DNA of 64,000 nucleotides from Moraxellaceae bacterium (GCA_024234595.1 JACKNZ010000005.1:230671-294670), one strand, 5' to 3'; shown: positions 10,196-21,102, counted from the first letter of the stretch. The notes: a model not told the origin generated them from the letters alone. Program-made: numbers and translations.

Positions 10196-11434
10196 TTAAC
10201 CACCAAAATCATCAAGCATGATGTTTTCTTTATCTACGCCTAAATCGAGTAGCATTTGAATCACGGCTGCGTTCATCATTGGCGGGCCACACATATAAAA
10301 CTCACAATCTTCGGGTGCTGGATGATTTTTAAGGTAATTTTCCAACAACACATTGTGAATAAAACCTGTATAACCTGTCCAGTTATCTTCGGGCTGTGGT
10401 TCCGATAAAGCCAAATGCCATTCAAAGTTGGGATTATCTTTAGCTAATTGGTCATATTCATCGGCATAAAAGGTTTCACGCAATGAACGCGCACCATACC
10501 AAAAGCTGATTTTACGCTTAGAGTGTAAACGCTTGAGCTGGTCAAAAATATGAGAGCGCATCGGTGCCATACCTGCACCACCGCCAATAAATACCATTTC
10601 GGCATCAGTTTCGCGGGCGAAAAATTCACCAAAAGGCCCAAACACCGTGACTTTGTCGCCTTTTTTAAGATTAAATACCCAAGAAGACATTTTACCTGCT
10701 GGGACTTCGTGTAATTGACGTAAAGGCGGCGTGGCAATACGAATATTAAACTTTAACAAACCTTTTTCTTCGGGATAGTTAGCCATTGAATAGGCACGAA
10801 TCGTTGGCTCTTTAACCTCTGACTTTACCTCAAACAACTTAAATTTTTCCCAATCTTCTCTAAATTTGGGTTCAATATCAAAATCTTTGTAATTAGCCAC
10901 ATAAGCGGGTGCTTCGAGCTGCATATAGCCGCCTGCACGAAAATGGACATCTTCGCCTTCGGGTAATTTAAGCACTAACTCTTTAATAAAAGTTGCCACG
11001 TTATCATTAGAAACAACTTCGCATTCCCAACGTTTTACGCCAAAAAACTCTTCATCTAGTTCAATTTCAAGGTCTTGTTTAACCGCTAATTGACAGCCCA
11101 AACGCCAACCTTCACGAATTTCACGTTTGGTAAAATGCGGCTCTTCGGTCGGTAAAATATCGCCGCCACCCGATTTAACTTTAACTTTACATTGACCACA
11201 AGTACCGCCACCGCCACAAGCAGAAGACAAAAATAATTTTTCTTCGGCTAAACATTGCAATAATTTGCCACCACTAGGCACTTCTAAACGCTTTTCGGGG
11301 TCGTGGTTAATATCAATAGTCACTGTGCCTTCGGACACCAACTTAGAACGTGCCGCTAAAATAAAGCCTACTAACACTAACACTGTGCCAGTAAACATCG
11401 CCATACTGAGAACAATAATAAATTCTTGAGACAT
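10196..11434 (-). CDS. nqrF: Na+-translocating NADH:quinone reductase subunit F
   Basis: Electron-entry subunit of Na+-NQR. It oxidises NADH through FAD and passes electrons to a 2Fe-2S cluster. One N-terminal membrane helix (about 5-27) is followed by a ferredoxin domain with cluster ligands in [12 protein letters not shown] plus a later L-G-C. The C-terminal half is a ferredoxin-reductase domain with the FAD motif R-A-Y-S-M-A-N and a glycine-rich NADH site (I-G-G-G-A-G-M-A-P). It has 412 residues, close to the usual 407. It is the last gene of nqrABCDEF; a small nqrM or apbE gene is not seen downstream. Confidence 0.96.
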   Translation of the reverse strand: MSQEFIIVLSMAMFTGTVLVLVGFILAARSKLVSEGTVTIDINHDPEKRLEVPSGGKLLQCLAEEKLFLSSACGGGGTCGQCKVKVKSGGGDILPTEEPHFTKREIREGWRLGCQLAVKQDLEIELDEEFFGVKRWECEVVSNDNVATFIKELVLKLPEGEDVHFRAGGYMQLEAPAYVANYKDFDIEPKFREDWEKFKLFEVKSEVKEPTIRAYSMANYPEEKGLLKFNIRIATPPLRQLHEVPAGKMSSWVFNLKKGDKVTVFGPFGEFFARETDAEMVFIGGGAGMAPMRSHIFDQLKRLHSKRKISFWYGARSLRETFYADEYDQLAKDNPNFEWHLALSEPQPEDNWTGYTGFIHNVLLENYLKNHPAPEDCEFYMCGPPMMNAAVIQMLLDLGVDKENIMLDDFGG

Positions 11435-11450
11435 TTATTTATCCTCTCCC

Positions 11451-12068
11451 TTAAAGTTTGATGCCAGAGAAGGACATAAAGCCCAAGGCCATTAAACCTG
11501 CCGAAATAAAGGTAATACCTAAACCTTGTAAGCCTGCAGGAATATCACTGTATTTTAATTTTTCGCGTACAGCTGCTAACAACACTAAAGCGATTGCCCA
11601 CCCTGCACCTGAACCTAAGCCATAAACCACACTCTCTGCCAAATGATAGTCGCGTTGCTGCATAAACAACGCCCCACCTAAAATGGCACAATTCACGGTA
11701 ATCAATGGCAAATAAATACCCAAGGCGTTATACAAGGAAGGAAAGTATTTATCACAAACCATTTCAATAATTTGTACCAAGGCTGCAATAGTACAAATAT
11801 AACTGACTAAGGATAAGAAGCTTAAGTCAATATCTTTTGCTCCTTCCATACCTGTCCAAGCTAATGCACCATCTTTTAACAAATACTGCCACAAGATACT
11901 GTTTACAGGAACGGTCAAGGTTTGAACAAACACGACCGCAACCCCTAAAGAAATCGCGGTTTGTACTTTTTTAGAAATTGCCAAAAAGGTACACATTCCC
12001 AAAAAGAACGCTAAAGCCATATTTTCAATAAATACTGCTTTAATAAAAAGACTTAAATAGTATTCCAT
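11451..12068 (-). CDS. nqrE: Na+-translocating NADH:quinone reductase subunit E
   Basis: Integral membrane subunit of Na+-NQR, of the RnfA/NqrE family. About six membrane helices are visible. The family-typical segments are [13 protein letters not shown] near the N-terminus and [11 protein letters not shown]. The conserved cysteines in these segments match those that ligate an intramembrane iron centre in the NqrD/E pair (family knowledge). Length 205 is normal. It lies 11 bases after nqrD and 16 bases before nqrF. Confidence 0.96.
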   Translation of the reverse strand: MEYYLSLFIKAVFIENMALAFFLGMCTFLAISKKVQTAISLGVAVVFVQTLTVPVNSILWQYLLKDGALAWTGMEGAKDIDLSFLSLVSYICTIAALVQIIEMVCDKYFPSLYNALGIYLPLITVNCAILGGALFMQQRDYHLAESVVYGLGSGAGWAIALVLLAAVREKLKYSDIPAGLQGLGITFISAGLMALGFMSFSGIKL

Positions 12069-12079
12069 GATATTGCTCC

Positions 12080-12751
12080 TTAATGCTCTGGTTGTGCTTT
12101 GCTATGAGGAGCAATTTTAAATTCAACTTTTTCTTGTTGCTCGGTTTTCCATGTACGTAATGCCCAAATGGTCAAACCAATCAAAAAGAATGCGGATGGT
12201 GGCAATAACAATAAACCATTGGGAATATACCATCCGCCGTTATTGACAGTTTGTAAAATGGTGACACCAAACAAACTACCAGCACCCAATAACTCTCTAA
12301 AAAATGCGATTAGCAACAACAGAGCCGAATAGCCTAAACCATTACCCAAACCATCAATAAAACTAATGGCTGGTGGGTTTTTCATGGCGAAGGCTTCTAA
12401 ACGTCCCATGACAATACAGTTGGTAATAATCAAGCCCACAAAGACCGACATTTGTTTAGCAATGGCAGGTGCAAAAGCTTGTAATAACTGGTCAACAATA
12501 ATAACCAAAGTTGCCACAATCACCATTTGCACAATAATACGAATCGAACTAGGAATAACGTTACGAATCATACTAATAAACAAGTTGGCAAAAGCGGTCA
12601 CAAAGGTTAAACCAATCGACATCGCAACAGCTGTATTTAGGTTACTGGTTACCGCTAAGGCAGAACAAATACCTAACACCTGAAAGATAACAGGATTGGT
12701 ATTTAAAATTGGCCCCAGTAAAATTTCTTTTGTGTTATGTTGTTCGGCCAT
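12080..12751 (-). CDS. nqrD: Na+-translocating NADH:quinone reductase subunit D
   Basis: Integral membrane partner of NqrE, with about six helices. The hallmark segments [17 protein letters not shown] and I-T-N-C-I-V-M-G-R contain the conserved cysteines of the family. I start it at the ATG at 12751, one base after the nqrC stop and preceded by GAAGGGGA. A start at 12775 would overlap nqrC and lengthen the N-terminus without homology. It then has 223 residues, slightly longer than the usual 210 because of a charged C-terminal tail. Confidence 0.95.
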   Translation of the reverse strand: MAEQHNTKEILLGPILNTNPVIFQVLGICSALAVTSNLNTAVAMSIGLTFVTAFANLFISMIRNVIPSSIRIIVQMVIVATLVIIVDQLLQAFAPAIAKQMSVFVGLIITNCIVMGRLEAFAMKNPPAISFIDGLGNGLGYSALLLLIAFFRELLGAGSLFGVTILQTVNNGGWYIPNGLLLLPPSAFFLIGLTIWALRTWKTEQQEKVEFKIAPHSKAQPEH

Positions 12752-12752
12752 A

Positions 12753-13538
12753 TTAAATCCCCTTCTCTTTGACATGGGCTAAGAACTTTTTAAAGCCCAT
12801 ATCACCCATCCAAAACTGCACCAAGTTAGATACACCATTGCTGGTTAAGGTTGCACCTGACAAAGCATCAACATGATGAATTGCATCAGGTTTTGAAGGG
12901 TCTACACCACCCTTAACCAATTTTAGTTGCACATCACCACTGCTGTCATAAGCTTGCTTATTAACCCACAACGCTTTCCATTTAGGATTATCTACTTCAC
13001 CACCCAAACCCGGAGTTTCGGCATGCTCAACAAAAGTAATACCACCAATCGTGTTAGCGTCTTGGTTAACAACCAAATAACCATATAAAGTTGACCATAA
13101 ACCATACCCTGAAATCGGCAAAATCATTTTTTCAACTTTACCTGTAGCATCGCGCAATACATATATATCTGCTTGATTGGCTCGACGCTTGAGACCAGCA
13201 ATATCCTGACTAACATCTAACGCCATAGATTTACTTGGCGTTTTGGTGTCTTTACGTTGGTCAAATTTGTCATCTAGTGTTATTTGTTTAAATTCACCCG
13301 TATTCAAATCTACTAAATAACGCTCGAACTTAGAGAATGCTTGATTAACCTCTGCTTTAGTACCTTGACCATCAGCCATCACCGCGGCAGCAGCCAAGAT
13401 TTTACGTTGTTTATCAAGCTCTTTATTTTCGGATTGAATCGGCTTTAATAAGGTTACCGCTGCTGCAAGTGCCATCGAACATACAATCGACAACACTCCT
13501 GCTACAACAATCGTTTTTCCTGTAGATTCTTTAGACAT
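12753..13538 (-). CDS. nqrC: Na+-translocating NADH:quinone reductase subunit C
   Basis: Subunit with a covalently bound FMN exposed to the periplasm. It has one N-terminal membrane helix (about 9-30) and a large soluble domain. The flavinylation motif S-G-A-T is at 227-230, with Thr230 as the predicted FMN attachment residue. FMN transfer normally needs ApbE, which is not encoded in the window. The gene overlaps nqrB by 8 bases and abuts nqrD, indicating coupled translation. Confidence 0.95.
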   Translation of the reverse strand: MSKESTGKTIVVAGVLSIVCSMALAAAVTLLKPIQSENKELDKQRKILAAAAVMADGQGTKAEVNQAFSKFERYLVDLNTGEFKQITLDDKFDQRKDTKTPSKSMALDVSQDIAGLKRRANQADIYVLRDATGKVEKMILPISGYGLWSTLYGYLVVNQDANTIGGITFVEHAETPGLGGEVDNPKWKALWVNKQAYDSSGDVQLKLVKGGVDPSKPDAIHHVDALSGATLTSNGVSNLVQFWMGDMGFKKFLAHVKEKGI

Positions 13539-14814
13539 TGCGTAATGCCCTCCGTTTGATGTTTGCTTGCATCACAAAATAGTCAATTAACGGCGCGCAC
13601 AAATTGGCAAACAAAATCGCCAACATCATGCCTTCGGGATAGGCAGGATTGACGACACGAATTAACACCACCATTACCCCAATGACTATACCAAACACTA
13701 AACGGCCAGTATTGGTCATGGCGGCCGATACGGGGTCGGTGGCCATAAACACCATACCAAAGGCAAAACCACCCAATACTAAATGCCAATGCCACGGCAC
13801 AGCAAACATCGGATTGGTATCTGAACCGACTTGGTTAAAAATAAAAGACATACTTGCCATGCCAATCATGACACCCGCCATAATGCGCCATGAGGCAACA
13901 CGGGTTATCAACAACACTACCGCACCCAACAAAATCGCCAACGTCGAGGTTTCGCCGACCGAACCTGCTTCAAAACCGACAAAAGCATCCCACCATGATA
14001 AAGGCTGTAAGCCTGTTGCAGTCATGTGTTGTACACCTGTATAAGCGGCTAATTTAGCTTGACCTAAAGCCGTTGCACCAGAAAAACCATCTACACCCAA
14101 TTTCCACACTTCGGGGCTAATGGCCGTCCAAACGGTGTCACCTGACATATAAGCAGGATAGGCAAAAAATAAAAAAGCACGGCCAGCCAAAGCGGGGTTG
14201 ATAAAGTTTTTGCCTGTGCCGCCAAAGACTTCTTTGCCAATCACTACCCCAAAACTAATACCTAAAGCCACTTGCCACAAAGGCACAGTGGGTGGACAGA
14301 CCAACGCAAATAACACCGAGGTCACAAAAAAACCTTCGTTGACTTCGTGACCACGTTTAATGGCGAATAACACTTCCCAAAAACCACCGACAATAAAAGT
14401 CACCGCATAAATAGGCACAAACCACGTTGCACCATAAATCAGGCAATCCCACCATGAGTTAACATCAAATCCTGCCAATAAACTGATGAGCCAATAACGC
14501 CAGCCTTCTATCGCGAGCTCAGGGGTAACGGTAGGATTATGCTGCATCGCATAAGCAAGTGTTCCTAAAGACTGACTGCCAACATTCCACATACCAAAAA
14601 ACATGGCTGGAAAAGTCGCCATCCATACCAAAATCATAATTCGCTTTAAGTCAACAGAGTCACGAACGTGTGAACTGGCATGGGTGACATTGGGAGGACT
14701 ATATAAAAAAGTATCAATCGCCTCATACAAGGGATACCACTTTTGGTAACGGCCACCTTTTTCAAAATGCGGCGCCATATTATCTAACTGTTTACGCATC
14801 CACTTCATAATCAT
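13531..14814 (-). CDS. nqrB: Na+-translocating NADH:quinone reductase subunit B
   Basis: Largest membrane subunit of Na+-NQR. It carries a covalent FMN and riboflavin and is central to Na+ movement. About ten membrane helices are evident. The flavinylation motif S-G-A-T occurs at 245-248 (Thr248), within D-G-F-S-G-A-T. The ATG at 14814 overlaps the nqrA stop as TAATG. A second in-frame ATG at 14808 is also possible, at better distance from the GAGGG. Length of about 427 is slightly above the usual 412-415. Confidence 0.95.
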   Translation of the reverse strand: MIMKWMRKQLDNMAPHFEKGGRYQKWYPLYEAIDTFLYSPPNVTHASSHVRDSVDLKRIMILVWMATFPAMFFGMWNVGSQSLGTLAYAMQHNPTVTPELAIEGWRYWLISLLAGFDVNSWWDCLIYGATWFVPIYAVTFIVGGFWEVLFAIKRGHEVNEGFFVTSVLFALVCPPTVPLWQVALGISFGVVIGKEVFGGTGKNFINPALAGRAFLFFAYPAYMSGDTVWTAISPEVWKLGVDGFSGATALGQAKLAAYTGVQHMTATGLQPLSWWDAFVGFEAGSVGETSTLAILLGAVVLLITRVASWRIMAGVMIGMASMSFIFNQVGSDTNPMFAVPWHWHLVLGGFAFGMVFMATDPVSAAMTNTGRLVFGIVIGVMVVLIRVVNPAYPEGMMLAILFANLCAPLIDYFVMQANIKRRALRNV

Positions 14815-16148
14815 TAACCCTCTTTCTCAATGCGGTTTAGGACATCGCGAAGGATAGGCCCATATTCGTATTTTCCAGGACAAACAAAGGTACACAAGGC
14901 CAAATCTTCTTCGTCTAACTCTAAACAACCTAAAGCCTGTGCGGTATCGGTATCGCCCACCAATAAATAACGTAGTAATTGGGTTGGCAAAATATCTAAG
15001 GGCATAATCGCTTCATACGCCCCCACAGGCACCATCGCTCGGGTACTGCCATTGGTGCTGGTGGTCATATTAAATTTTTTGCTTAACCAATGCCCCAAAT
15101 ACACCCCTAAGGATGAAAAACGGTGCGAGCCTAATTTGATGTAATGTAACATCTCGCGCTCTTTGCCTTCGGGGATTACCGACACTTGCAAATGATAACG
15201 CCCCAAATAGGCTTCTACCCCTTGAGCTTGACGACCCGATAATACCGACCCCGAAATGATACGGTTATCACTACCTGATAACTCGCCTGTGGTCATATCG
15301 GTTAATGATGCCCCCAACAGGGTTTTAACCAAACGAGGTTGTTTAACCCCTGCTCCTGCTAAAGCAATAATACGTGTACTATCTAACTCACCCGTAGCAA
15401 ACAATTTACCAATGGCAATCACATCTTGATAGTTAAGATGCCATACGCTACGACTAGCAGAAGCAGGATGTAAAAAGTGAATATGTGTGCCCACTAATCC
15501 TGCGGGATGAACACCACTAAACTCATGGGCATTAAACTTGCCTGTCGAAAATTGAGCATTGGCCGCTTTACAGACATAAAATTTGTCGGCCAATTTAGAC
15601 ACCAATGCCAAGCCATCTTCAAAAGCTTCCTGCTGTTGCTTAATGACAATTTGAGGGTCAGCGGCTAAGGGATTGCTATCCATCGCATTGACAAAAATTG
15701 CACTTGGGATGGTTTCTGGATTAGGCACTTTGCTAAAGGGACGTGTACGAATGGCTGTCCATAAACCCGATGCTACCAACTGCTCAACCACACCTTCACG
15801 GTTCAAGTTAGCAATTTGGTCACGGTTATAAGACTTAAAAGACACACTCTCGGTACTATTGGCCTCACAATCAATGACTAGGGACTCAAAGACACGACGC
15901 GCACCGCGATTAACCGCACGCACTTTACCTGTTGCAGGCGCAGTAAAAATCACTTGTGGATTTTTTTTGTCGGCAAATAAAGCTTGCCCTTTAATTACGC
16001 GGTCACCTTCGGCAACTTTCATGGTAGGCATCATGCCCACATAATCGGCTCCCACGATGGCCACTGAACGCACTGAGGACATATCACTGATTTGCGGTGA
16101 CGGTGCGCCAGTAATGGGAATATCCAAACCTCGTTTTATGTTTACCAT
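14814..16148 (-). CDS. nqrA: Na+-translocating NADH:quinone reductase subunit A
   Basis: Peripheral cytoplasmic subunit of Na+-NQR, involved in quinone access. The N-terminus [14 protein letters not shown] is the family hallmark. A barrel-sandwich-like segment (about 40-85, with A-P-A-T-G-K-V) and the C-terminal [21 protein letters not shown] motif complete the signature. Length 444 is normal. It is the first gene of the operon; GAGAAG lies before the ATG and the promoter should be in the gap at 16149-16344. Confidence 0.96.
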   Translation of the reverse strand: MVNIKRGLDIPITGAPSPQISDMSSVRSVAIVGADYVGMMPTMKVAEGDRVIKGQALFADKKNPQVIFTAPATGKVRAVNRGARRVFESLVIDCEANSTESVSFKSYNRDQIANLNREGVVEQLVASGLWTAIRTRPFSKVPNPETIPSAIFVNAMDSNPLAADPQIVIKQQQEAFEDGLALVSKLADKFYVCKAANAQFSTGKFNAHEFSGVHPAGLVGTHIHFLHPASASRSVWHLNYQDVIAIGKLFATGELDSTRIIALAGAGVKQPRLVKTLLGASLTDMTTGELSGSDNRIISGSVLSGRQAQGVEAYLGRYHLQVSVIPEGKEREMLHYIKLGSHRFSSLGVYLGHWLSKKFNMTTSTNGSTRAMVPVGAYEAIMPLDILPTQLLRYLLVGDTDTAQALGCLELDEEDLALCTFVCPGKYEYGPILRDVLNRIEKEG

Positions 16149-16344
16149 TATGCACTTCTCTACAACGACAAATTTATTTTTAAGCTATTTCTATCATGGG
16201 AATAAGCTATCTTTTTAAATAATTATAATTAACTGACAAATTGGCGACGAATTATAGCGGTCGATTGTATAACAACTTTGCTTTTTAGTCTTACATTCTG
16301 AGTTTTTTTTAGAAATTAGCTAACTAAAGCCATAAAAAATTATT

Positions 16345-16439
16345 GTAGCCCGTGTGAAGTACAACATAACACAGGATTAAAACAGCTTATTTTTTTGGTT
16401 CAAGTCATCCCGTATTTCGCTACGCTGCATACTGGCTAC
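16345..16439. repeat. Double-hairpin dispersed repeat, copy A (upstream of nqrA, downstream of gap)
   Basis: Within the 366-base gap between nqrA and gap, this segment starts GTAGCCCGTGTGAAGTACAA and ends CGCTACGCTGCATACTGGCT plus AC. It matches the reverse complement of 48017-48094 at both ends, with about three mismatches per 31 bases and a different centre. In the other copy each half is a stem-loop (CCCGTGT/ACACGGG and CCTGTAT/ATACAGG). Apart from this, the terminator at 16465 and presumably the nqr promoter, I see nothing else in the gap. Confidence 0.85.
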
Positions 16440-16464
16440 CATAAAGCTAAACGCCAAACCAATT

Positions 16465-16495
16465 AAAAAGCCAGAGTAATTAGCTCTGGCTTTTT
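16465..16495 (-). terminator. Intrinsic terminator after gap
   Basis: The stem AAAAAGCCAGAG / CTCTGGCTTTTT has a 7-base loop and lies 20 bases past the stop codon of the minus-strand GAPDH gene. Confidence 0.88.
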
Positions 16496-16514
16496 AACTT
16501 TATCGCTGTGGCGA

Positions 16515-17981
16515 TTAAGCACTCAGTTTTTCTGGTGGCACAACCAAGTATTTAACACCAGCCATTTGTTCAGCAATACGCTGAACTTGGCAACTATAAC
16601 CCATCTCGTTATCGTACCAAACATACAACGAGACATGATTACCGTTTACAATGGTCGCTTGAGCATCAAAAATACCTGCTGAGCGAGAGCCAATAAAGTC
16701 AGACGACACTACTTCGGTTGAGCTAGTGTATTCGATTTGACCTTGTAAATTGGAGTGCAAGGCGATTTGACGCACATACTCATTTAACTCCTCACGATTA
16801 ACCGCTTGTGGGAAAGTTAAATTTAGAATCGCTAACGACACATTAGGTGTTGGCACACGCACCGAGTTACCTGTTAACTTACCTGCTAACACAGGCAAGG
16901 CTTTAGCAACGGCTTTAGCTGCACCTGTTTCGGTAATAACCATGTTTAACACCGCAGAGCGACCGCGACGGTCAGCTTTGTGGTAGTTATCAATTAAGTT
17001 TTGGTCGTTAGTAAAGGAGTGAACGGTTTCGACATGACCTGACTCAATGGTGTATTTATCGTTTAACACTTTGAGCATCGGCGTAATAGCGTTTGTGGTA
17101 CAAGAAGCAGCCGAAATAATTTTGTCAGAATCTAAAATATCGCTGCTGTTAATGCCATAAACGATGTTTTTGACTGAACCTTTAGCGGGTGCAGTTAAAA
17201 TCACTCGCGCCACACCGTTACAGGTTAAATGACGACCCAAACCAACATCATCTTTAAGTTTGCCTGTGTTATCAATCAAAATCGCGTTATTGATACCATA
17301 TTGGGTGTAATCAACATCTTCGGGCTTGCTGGCATAAATGACTTTAATAAAGTTACCGTTGGCAATAATCGCTTCGTTTTCTTCGTCAACCGCAATCGTA
17401 CCATCAAAAGAACCATGCACCGAATCACGACGCAATAACGAAGCACGTTTAGCCAAGTCACCTTCTTGGGTTTTACGCACCACAATCGCTCGCAAACGCA
17501 AACCTTGACCACTGCCTGTTTGCTCAATAATCAAACGCGCTAACATACGACCAATACGACCAAAGCCATATAAAACCACGTCTGTTGCTTTGGCATCAGA
17601 CGCTAAACCAATGGCTGGTTCTGCTTGTTGACGCAAAAATTCAGCTGGCGACAAGCTTTTGTCACTGTTTTTGTAAGCAATGGCAATCTTACCCACATCT
17701 AACTGGCAAGAACCAATATCAGTCATTTGATTGAGTGCTTCGATAAAGGGAGCTGTGTCCACAACCGACAACTCACCTGCAATCATACGCACACGACGAT
17801 GGAGCTTTAAAATTTGAATAATCGAACGATTGACTAAACTACGGCTATACACCTGAACGATAATGTTACGCTCACGGTATAATTTGCCAATAATGGGTAA
17901 TAAGTTTTCGGTAATCGCTTCACGATTTTTCCAACGACCAAAATGGTCTTCTTGCAAGGCTTGAATGTTGTTAACAGTCAC
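16515..17981 (-). CDS. gap: Long-form glyceraldehyde-3-phosphate dehydrogenase
   Basis: Interconverts glyceraldehyde 3-phosphate and 1,3-bisphosphoglycerate. It has 488 residues, about 150 more than classical GAPDH. The extra part is N-terminal (about 1-130), as in the long GAPDH of Pseudomonas and Acinetobacter. The Rossmann motif Y-G-F-G-R-I-G-R lies at 138-145, and the catalytic cysteine is Cys294 in A-A-S-C-T-T-N. The conserved C-terminal W-Y-D-N-E-M-G-Y is present. The start is GTG at 17981 with GAGAGGAC 8 bases upstream. It is transcribed alone, with its own terminator. Confidence 0.93.
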   Translation of the reverse strand: MTVNNIQALQEDHFGRWKNREAITENLLPIIGKLYRERNIIVQVYSRSLVNRSIIQILKLHRRVRMIAGELSVVDTAPFIEALNQMTDIGSCQLDVGKIAIAYKNSDKSLSPAEFLRQQAEPAIGLASDAKATDVVLYGFGRIGRMLARLIIEQTGSGQGLRLRAIVVRKTQEGDLAKRASLLRRDSVHGSFDGTIAVDEENEAIIANGNFIKVIYASKPEDVDYTQYGINNAILIDNTGKLKDDVGLGRHLTCNGVARVILTAPAKGSVKNIVYGINSSDILDSDKIISAASCTTNAITPMLKVLNDKYTIESGHVETVHSFTNDQNLIDNYHKADRRGRSAVLNMVITETGAAKAVAKALPVLAGKLTGNSVRVPTPNVSLAILNLTFPQAVNREELNEYVRQIALHSNLQGQIEYTSSTEVVSSDFIGSRSAGIFDAQATIVNGNHVSLYVWYDNEMGYSCQVQRIAEQMAGVKYLVVPPEKLSA

Positions 17982-18154
17982 CAGCGTGTCCTCTCATAAA
18001 TGGGCGGATATAACGAGCTTGCCTACCTTTAACGGTTTAGGCCGCAAAAACCGCGCTATTCTACTGTTTTTTGCTCAAGATGTCAGTTTTTAACGCAGAA
18101 ATTATGCCTCTGGCGGCAAATATCAAGACTAATACATACAAGTCTTTTTTGACT

Positions 18155-18235
18155 GTGGTTTCGACTGCGCTCAACCAACCAAAATATTCCCTGAGCCTGT
18201 CGAAGAGTCGAACGGTAGCTGAGCGAAGTCGAAGC
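18155..18235. repeat. TTCGAC-type dispersed palindromic repeats
   Basis: This stretch contains several copies of a motif with core TCGA, such as GAGCCTGTCGAAGAGTCGAA, GTAGCTGAGCGAAGTCGAAG and TTCGACTGCGCTCAACC, in opposite orientations. The rightmost unit ends exactly at the TAG stop codon of the DUF1244 gene. A close copy lies at 21146-21167. The intergenic space otherwise shows nothing. Confidence 0.8.
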
Positions 18236-18483
18236 TATTTTTGATACTTAGCTTTCCACTCTTCGTAAGGCATACCATAAATTTGCTGGCGTGCTTGGTC
18301 ATAATCCATAGTCAGTCCCCGCTCCTCAGCTGCGGCTTTGAGCCATTTAGCCAAACAGTTACGACAAAAACCTGCTAGATTCATTAAATCTATATTTTGT
18401 ACTTCGGTATGGCTTTGCAAATGTGCCACTAAACGACGAAATGCGGCTGCCTCTAATTCGGTTTGAAGTTGCTCATCTATCAT
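18235..18483 (-). CDS. DUF1244 family protein
   Basis: Small soluble protein of 82 residues and unknown function. The family pattern is clear: a helical N-terminus, then the cysteine pair G-F-C-R-N-C-L-A-K-W, then the C-terminal motif Y-G-M-P-Y-E-E-W-K. The two closely spaced cysteines are conserved in the family. The ATG lies 3 bases after the acyltransferase stop, so the two are probably co-transcribed. The stop codon TAG is the first three bases of a dispersed TTCGAC-type repeat. Confidence 0.88.
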   Translation of the reverse strand: MIDEQLQTELEAAAFRRLVAHLQSHTEVQNIDLMNLAGFCRNCLAKWLKAAAEERGLTMDYDQARQQIYGMPYEEWKAKYQK

Positions 18484-18486
18484 GCT

Positions 18487-19320
18487 CTAGTCTCTATGGG
18501 TTAATTTTTTGCGCCAAGTTGGCCAGTTCTTTTGCTCTTGCTCTCGTTGAGCAAACAAATCATTCATCAGTTGGTAAATTGCCGACTCAACTTGTTCACG
18601 CACTTGCCATTGTGCGGCTTTGTCATCACAATTCTCTTGCAAATGTTGAGTGCTAATAGCCTCGCCAAAACCAAAATAAAATTTTTCGGGACGTGGTAAT
18701 AAGCCTAATCCCGTTGCCAAAGGCAAAAAGGCATCACCACCACGTAAATATTTGTCCTTGATACCTGTTTTATCTAAAAGTTTGCCGACACGAGATTGAT
18801 AAAAGTCTTGGGCATCATAACGAATATCAAAGGTTTCATCCGCCCCCACCGATGCAAAGGGAATAATATCATAACCATGCTGCATCGCCATGCGTGCAAA
18901 TCCCGTACGCTCTTTCCACACTAATTGATATTCTTCACCTTTATTTTTCATCACCTCACGGCCACCCCCAGGAAAAACCAATATATGCTCTTTGGCTTGC
19001 ATTAGCTGTTGACAGTTTTCAGGTGTACCCGCCACGCAGCCATTGTCCCACAACAAATCACGCCACAGTGGTATTTTAAAATGAATATGGTCGCCAAGGG
19101 AGCGCAAAAAAATGCCTTTATGACGATATAAGCCTAACAGCATCAATGGCGCATCAAGTGTGCCGTAAAGGGTATGATTACCGACATATAATGCTGGCCT
19201 AGCACGGTCAATATTATCTAAACCACTAAACACAGGGTCAAACCACTGTTGTTGTAGCCATAATGCTTGTTCAATCTTTTTTAAGGGCGGAGGAACAAAG
19301 GTTAAAGGATGATTCATCAT
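18487..19320 (-). CDS. Lipid acyltransferase of the PlsC/LPLAT superfamily
   Basis: Predicted membrane-associated acyltransferase acting on a glycerolipid or similar acceptor. The superfamily block I reads Y-V-G-N-H-T-L-Y-G-T-L-D (about 46-57). This is a histidine/aspartate motif with wider spacing than the classical HX4D of PlsC, as in the DAGAT/phytyl-ester-synthase-like branch. Block III is V-F-P-G-G-G-R-E, with downstream K-E-R-T-G-F-A-R-M-A. It has 277 residues. The acyl donor and acceptor cannot be told from sequence. The RBS is weak; two adjacent ATG codons start the gene. Confidence 0.8.
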   Translation of the reverse strand: MMNHPLTFVPPPLKKIEQALWLQQQWFDPVFSGLDNIDRARPALYVGNHTLYGTLDAPLMLLGLYRHKGIFLRSLGDHIHFKIPLWRDLLWDNGCVAGTPENCQQLMQAKEHILVFPGGGREVMKNKGEEYQLVWKERTGFARMAMQHGYDIIPFASVGADETFDIRYDAQDFYQSRVGKLLDKTGIKDKYLRGGDAFLPLATGLGLLPRPEKFYFGFGEAISTQHLQENCDDKAAQWQVREQVESAIYQLMNDLFAQREQEQKNWPTWRKKLTHRD

Positions 19321-19340
19321 AAAATACTCAAATTATCAGT

Positions 19341-19462
19341 ACTTACGCATTTCACCGAAATTAGCGCGTTTTGCACCCTCACCCCAACCCTCTCCCTGAG
19401 GGAGAGGGAGGAGCGTAGCGGAGGGTGAGGGCGTGAGCAAATAAGCGATAACCGCGTTAGTC
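19341..19462. repeat. Composite repeat: CCCTCACCCC palindrome nested in a second dispersed repeat
   Basis: The 420-base gap at 19321-19740 holds one clear structure. A palindrome at about 19375-19431 (CCCTCACCCCAACCCTCTCC, CTGAGG, then the complementary arm) is flanked by segments at 19347-19373 and 19436-19462. Those flanks match 26418-26446 and 26481-26507 with about 80-85% identity. The remaining 280 bases up to 19740 presumably contain the promoter of the UbiB-like gene; I see no gene there. Confidence 0.82.
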
Positions 19463-19740
19463 ATAATTATGTCTTTGATAGTGTGTCATTCATTATTGCT
19501 AAAACATAGCGTCAACAAGGCCAATTATGCTGTCATTTAATAAGAAAACAAAAAAACATATCAAAATTTGTAGATTTTTATGTCTGCTAAATTTCGCTAA
19601 TACCTACATTGTCAGACAAATTTTCCTAAACAAGTTCAAATTACGTTACAATTAGCCACCTTAAATGCTTAGGGTTTAGACACATAATCTGTTGCGTTAG
19701 AAAGATTATCTGCCTCAATCTTTGCAGTGGAACTTGTTTT

Positions 19741-21102
19741 ATGAGCGAAAAGTTACATCATTTAAAAACAGGTGGTTTTGAGCGTCGTTGGTCTTTGGCC
19801 AAAGCGAGCATTGTCGCTGGTACACGCTTTGCCACGAGTAGTGCTAGCACCTTATTTAGTGACGAAGCCACTCGTGAACTAAAACGAAAAAAAAGCATGG
19901 CCGAACAAGCTGAATACCTAGTTAATGAAATGGGTAAACTTAAAGGCAGTATTGTTAAAATTGGCCAAATGATGGCTTTATATGGCGAACACTTTTTGCC
20001 CGAAGAAGTCACTCGCGCCTTCCATCGTCTTAATGACAAAACCATTGCTTTGGATTGGTCTATTATCGAAAAACACCTTAAACAAGAATTGGGTGAAAAA
20101 CGCTTTAACGACTTAGTAATTGACCAAGAGCCATTAGGAGCAGCGTCGTTAGCACAGGTACATCGGGCACGTCGTAAAAGTGACGGCATGGAGTTAGTGC
20201 TAAAAATTCAATACCCAGGTGTAGCAGAAGCGATTGACTCCGATTTAAGTTTGGTGGCACAAATGATGCGTTTTGCACGTGTCGTTCCACAAACGCGTGA
20301 GTTTGAAGAATGGCTTGAAGAAGTTCGGATGATGATGCACCGCGAAGTCAACTATCCTCAAGAAATGGAAACCACCCGTTTATTCCATAAATATCTTGAA
20401 GGCGACAATCGTTATATTGTGCCTAAAGTTTATCCCGATTATTCCTCACCCCGTGTATTGGCCATGTCCTATGAGCATGGTGTCCCCATCAATAGCAACG
20501 CAATTATGAGTTTGTCACAAGAGCGACGTAATGCCTTGGCCATGAACTCTTTAGAAATTTGCTGCCGTGAAGTGTTTGAATGGGGCGAAATGCAAACTGA
20601 CCCCAATTTTGGCAATTATTTGGTACGTTTAGGTGATGGCGTTAGCACTCCCGACCAAATTATTTTATTAGATTTTGGTGCAGTACGTGACTTTCCAGAA
20701 GATTTACTCAAGTTGGCTCGCGTGTTAACCAAAGCATCGGTATTGCGTGAGCGCGACACATTAGTAAGCGCCATGAAAGGCTTTAGCTTTTTTGATGAAA
20801 TGGGCATTGAAAATAAAAAGAAAATTGCCGAAGTCTGCTTATTAGCCGTTGAACCTTTTACCGAGCTGCAAGATGCCCCCAAAGAAACGATTAGTGAAGA
20901 TGGCAAATATATTTGGGCAAAAAGTAATTTGCATACTAGAGTGTTGATGCAAGCGACTAAATCTGCCGCTAATCGTGAGTTTAGCGTTCCACCCAAAGAG
21001 TTGATGTTTATTAGTCGCAAGTTTATTGGTGCTTACACTTTTATGACGGTGATTGATGCACGGATTTATGCCTTTGATATCATTAAACCGTTTTTGAAAT
21101 AA
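19741..21102 (+). CDS. ABC1/UbiB family atypical kinase-like protein
   Basis: Member of the ABC1/ADCK/UbiB protein-kinase-like family, whose bacterial members support ubiquinone biosynthesis or lipid handling through ATPase activity. The family K-x-G-Q motif is K-I-G-Q-M-M (about 78). The alanine-rich nucleotide loop reads P-L-G-A-A-S-L-A-Q-V-H. The VAIK-like lysine is in L-V-L-K-I-Q-Y-P-G-V, and the DFG-equivalent in L-L-D-F-G-A-V-R-D. It has 453 residues, close to the eukaryote-like ADCK3/AarF group and shorter than E. coli UbiB (546), without the C-terminal membrane helices. The precise role is uncertain. Confidence 0.82.
   Translation: MSEKLHHLKTGGFERRWSLAKASIVAGTRFATSSASTLFSDEATRELKRKKSMAEQAEYLVNEMGKLKGSIVKIGQMMALYGEHFLPEEVTRAFHRLNDKTIALDWSIIEKHLKQELGEKRFNDLVIDQEPLGAASLAQVHRARRKSDGMELVLKIQYPGVAEAIDSDLSLVAQMMRFARVVPQTREFEEWLEEVRMMMHREVNYPQEMETTRLFHKYLEGDNRYIVPKVYPDYSSPRVLAMSYEHGVPINSNAIMSLSQERRNALAMNSLEICCREVFEWGEMQTDPNFGNYLVRLGDGVSTPDQIILLDFGAVRDFPEDLLKLARVLTKASVLRERDTLVSAMKGFSFFDEMGIENKKKIAEVCLLAVEPFTELQDAPKETISEDGKYIWAKSNLHTRVLMQATKSAANREFSVPPKELMFISRKFIGAYTFMTVIDARIYAFDIIKPFLK

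Noticed and set aside
13649..14044. 131-codon plus-strand frame opposite nqrB
   Set aside because: Shadow of nqrB; Thr/Pro/Ile-rich and without a ribosome site.
16515..17981. Long GAPDH considered as a fusion or frameshift artefact
   Set aside because: A continuous frame with the known long-form architecture of Pseudomonas and Acinetobacter GAPDH; the extension is normal for that group.
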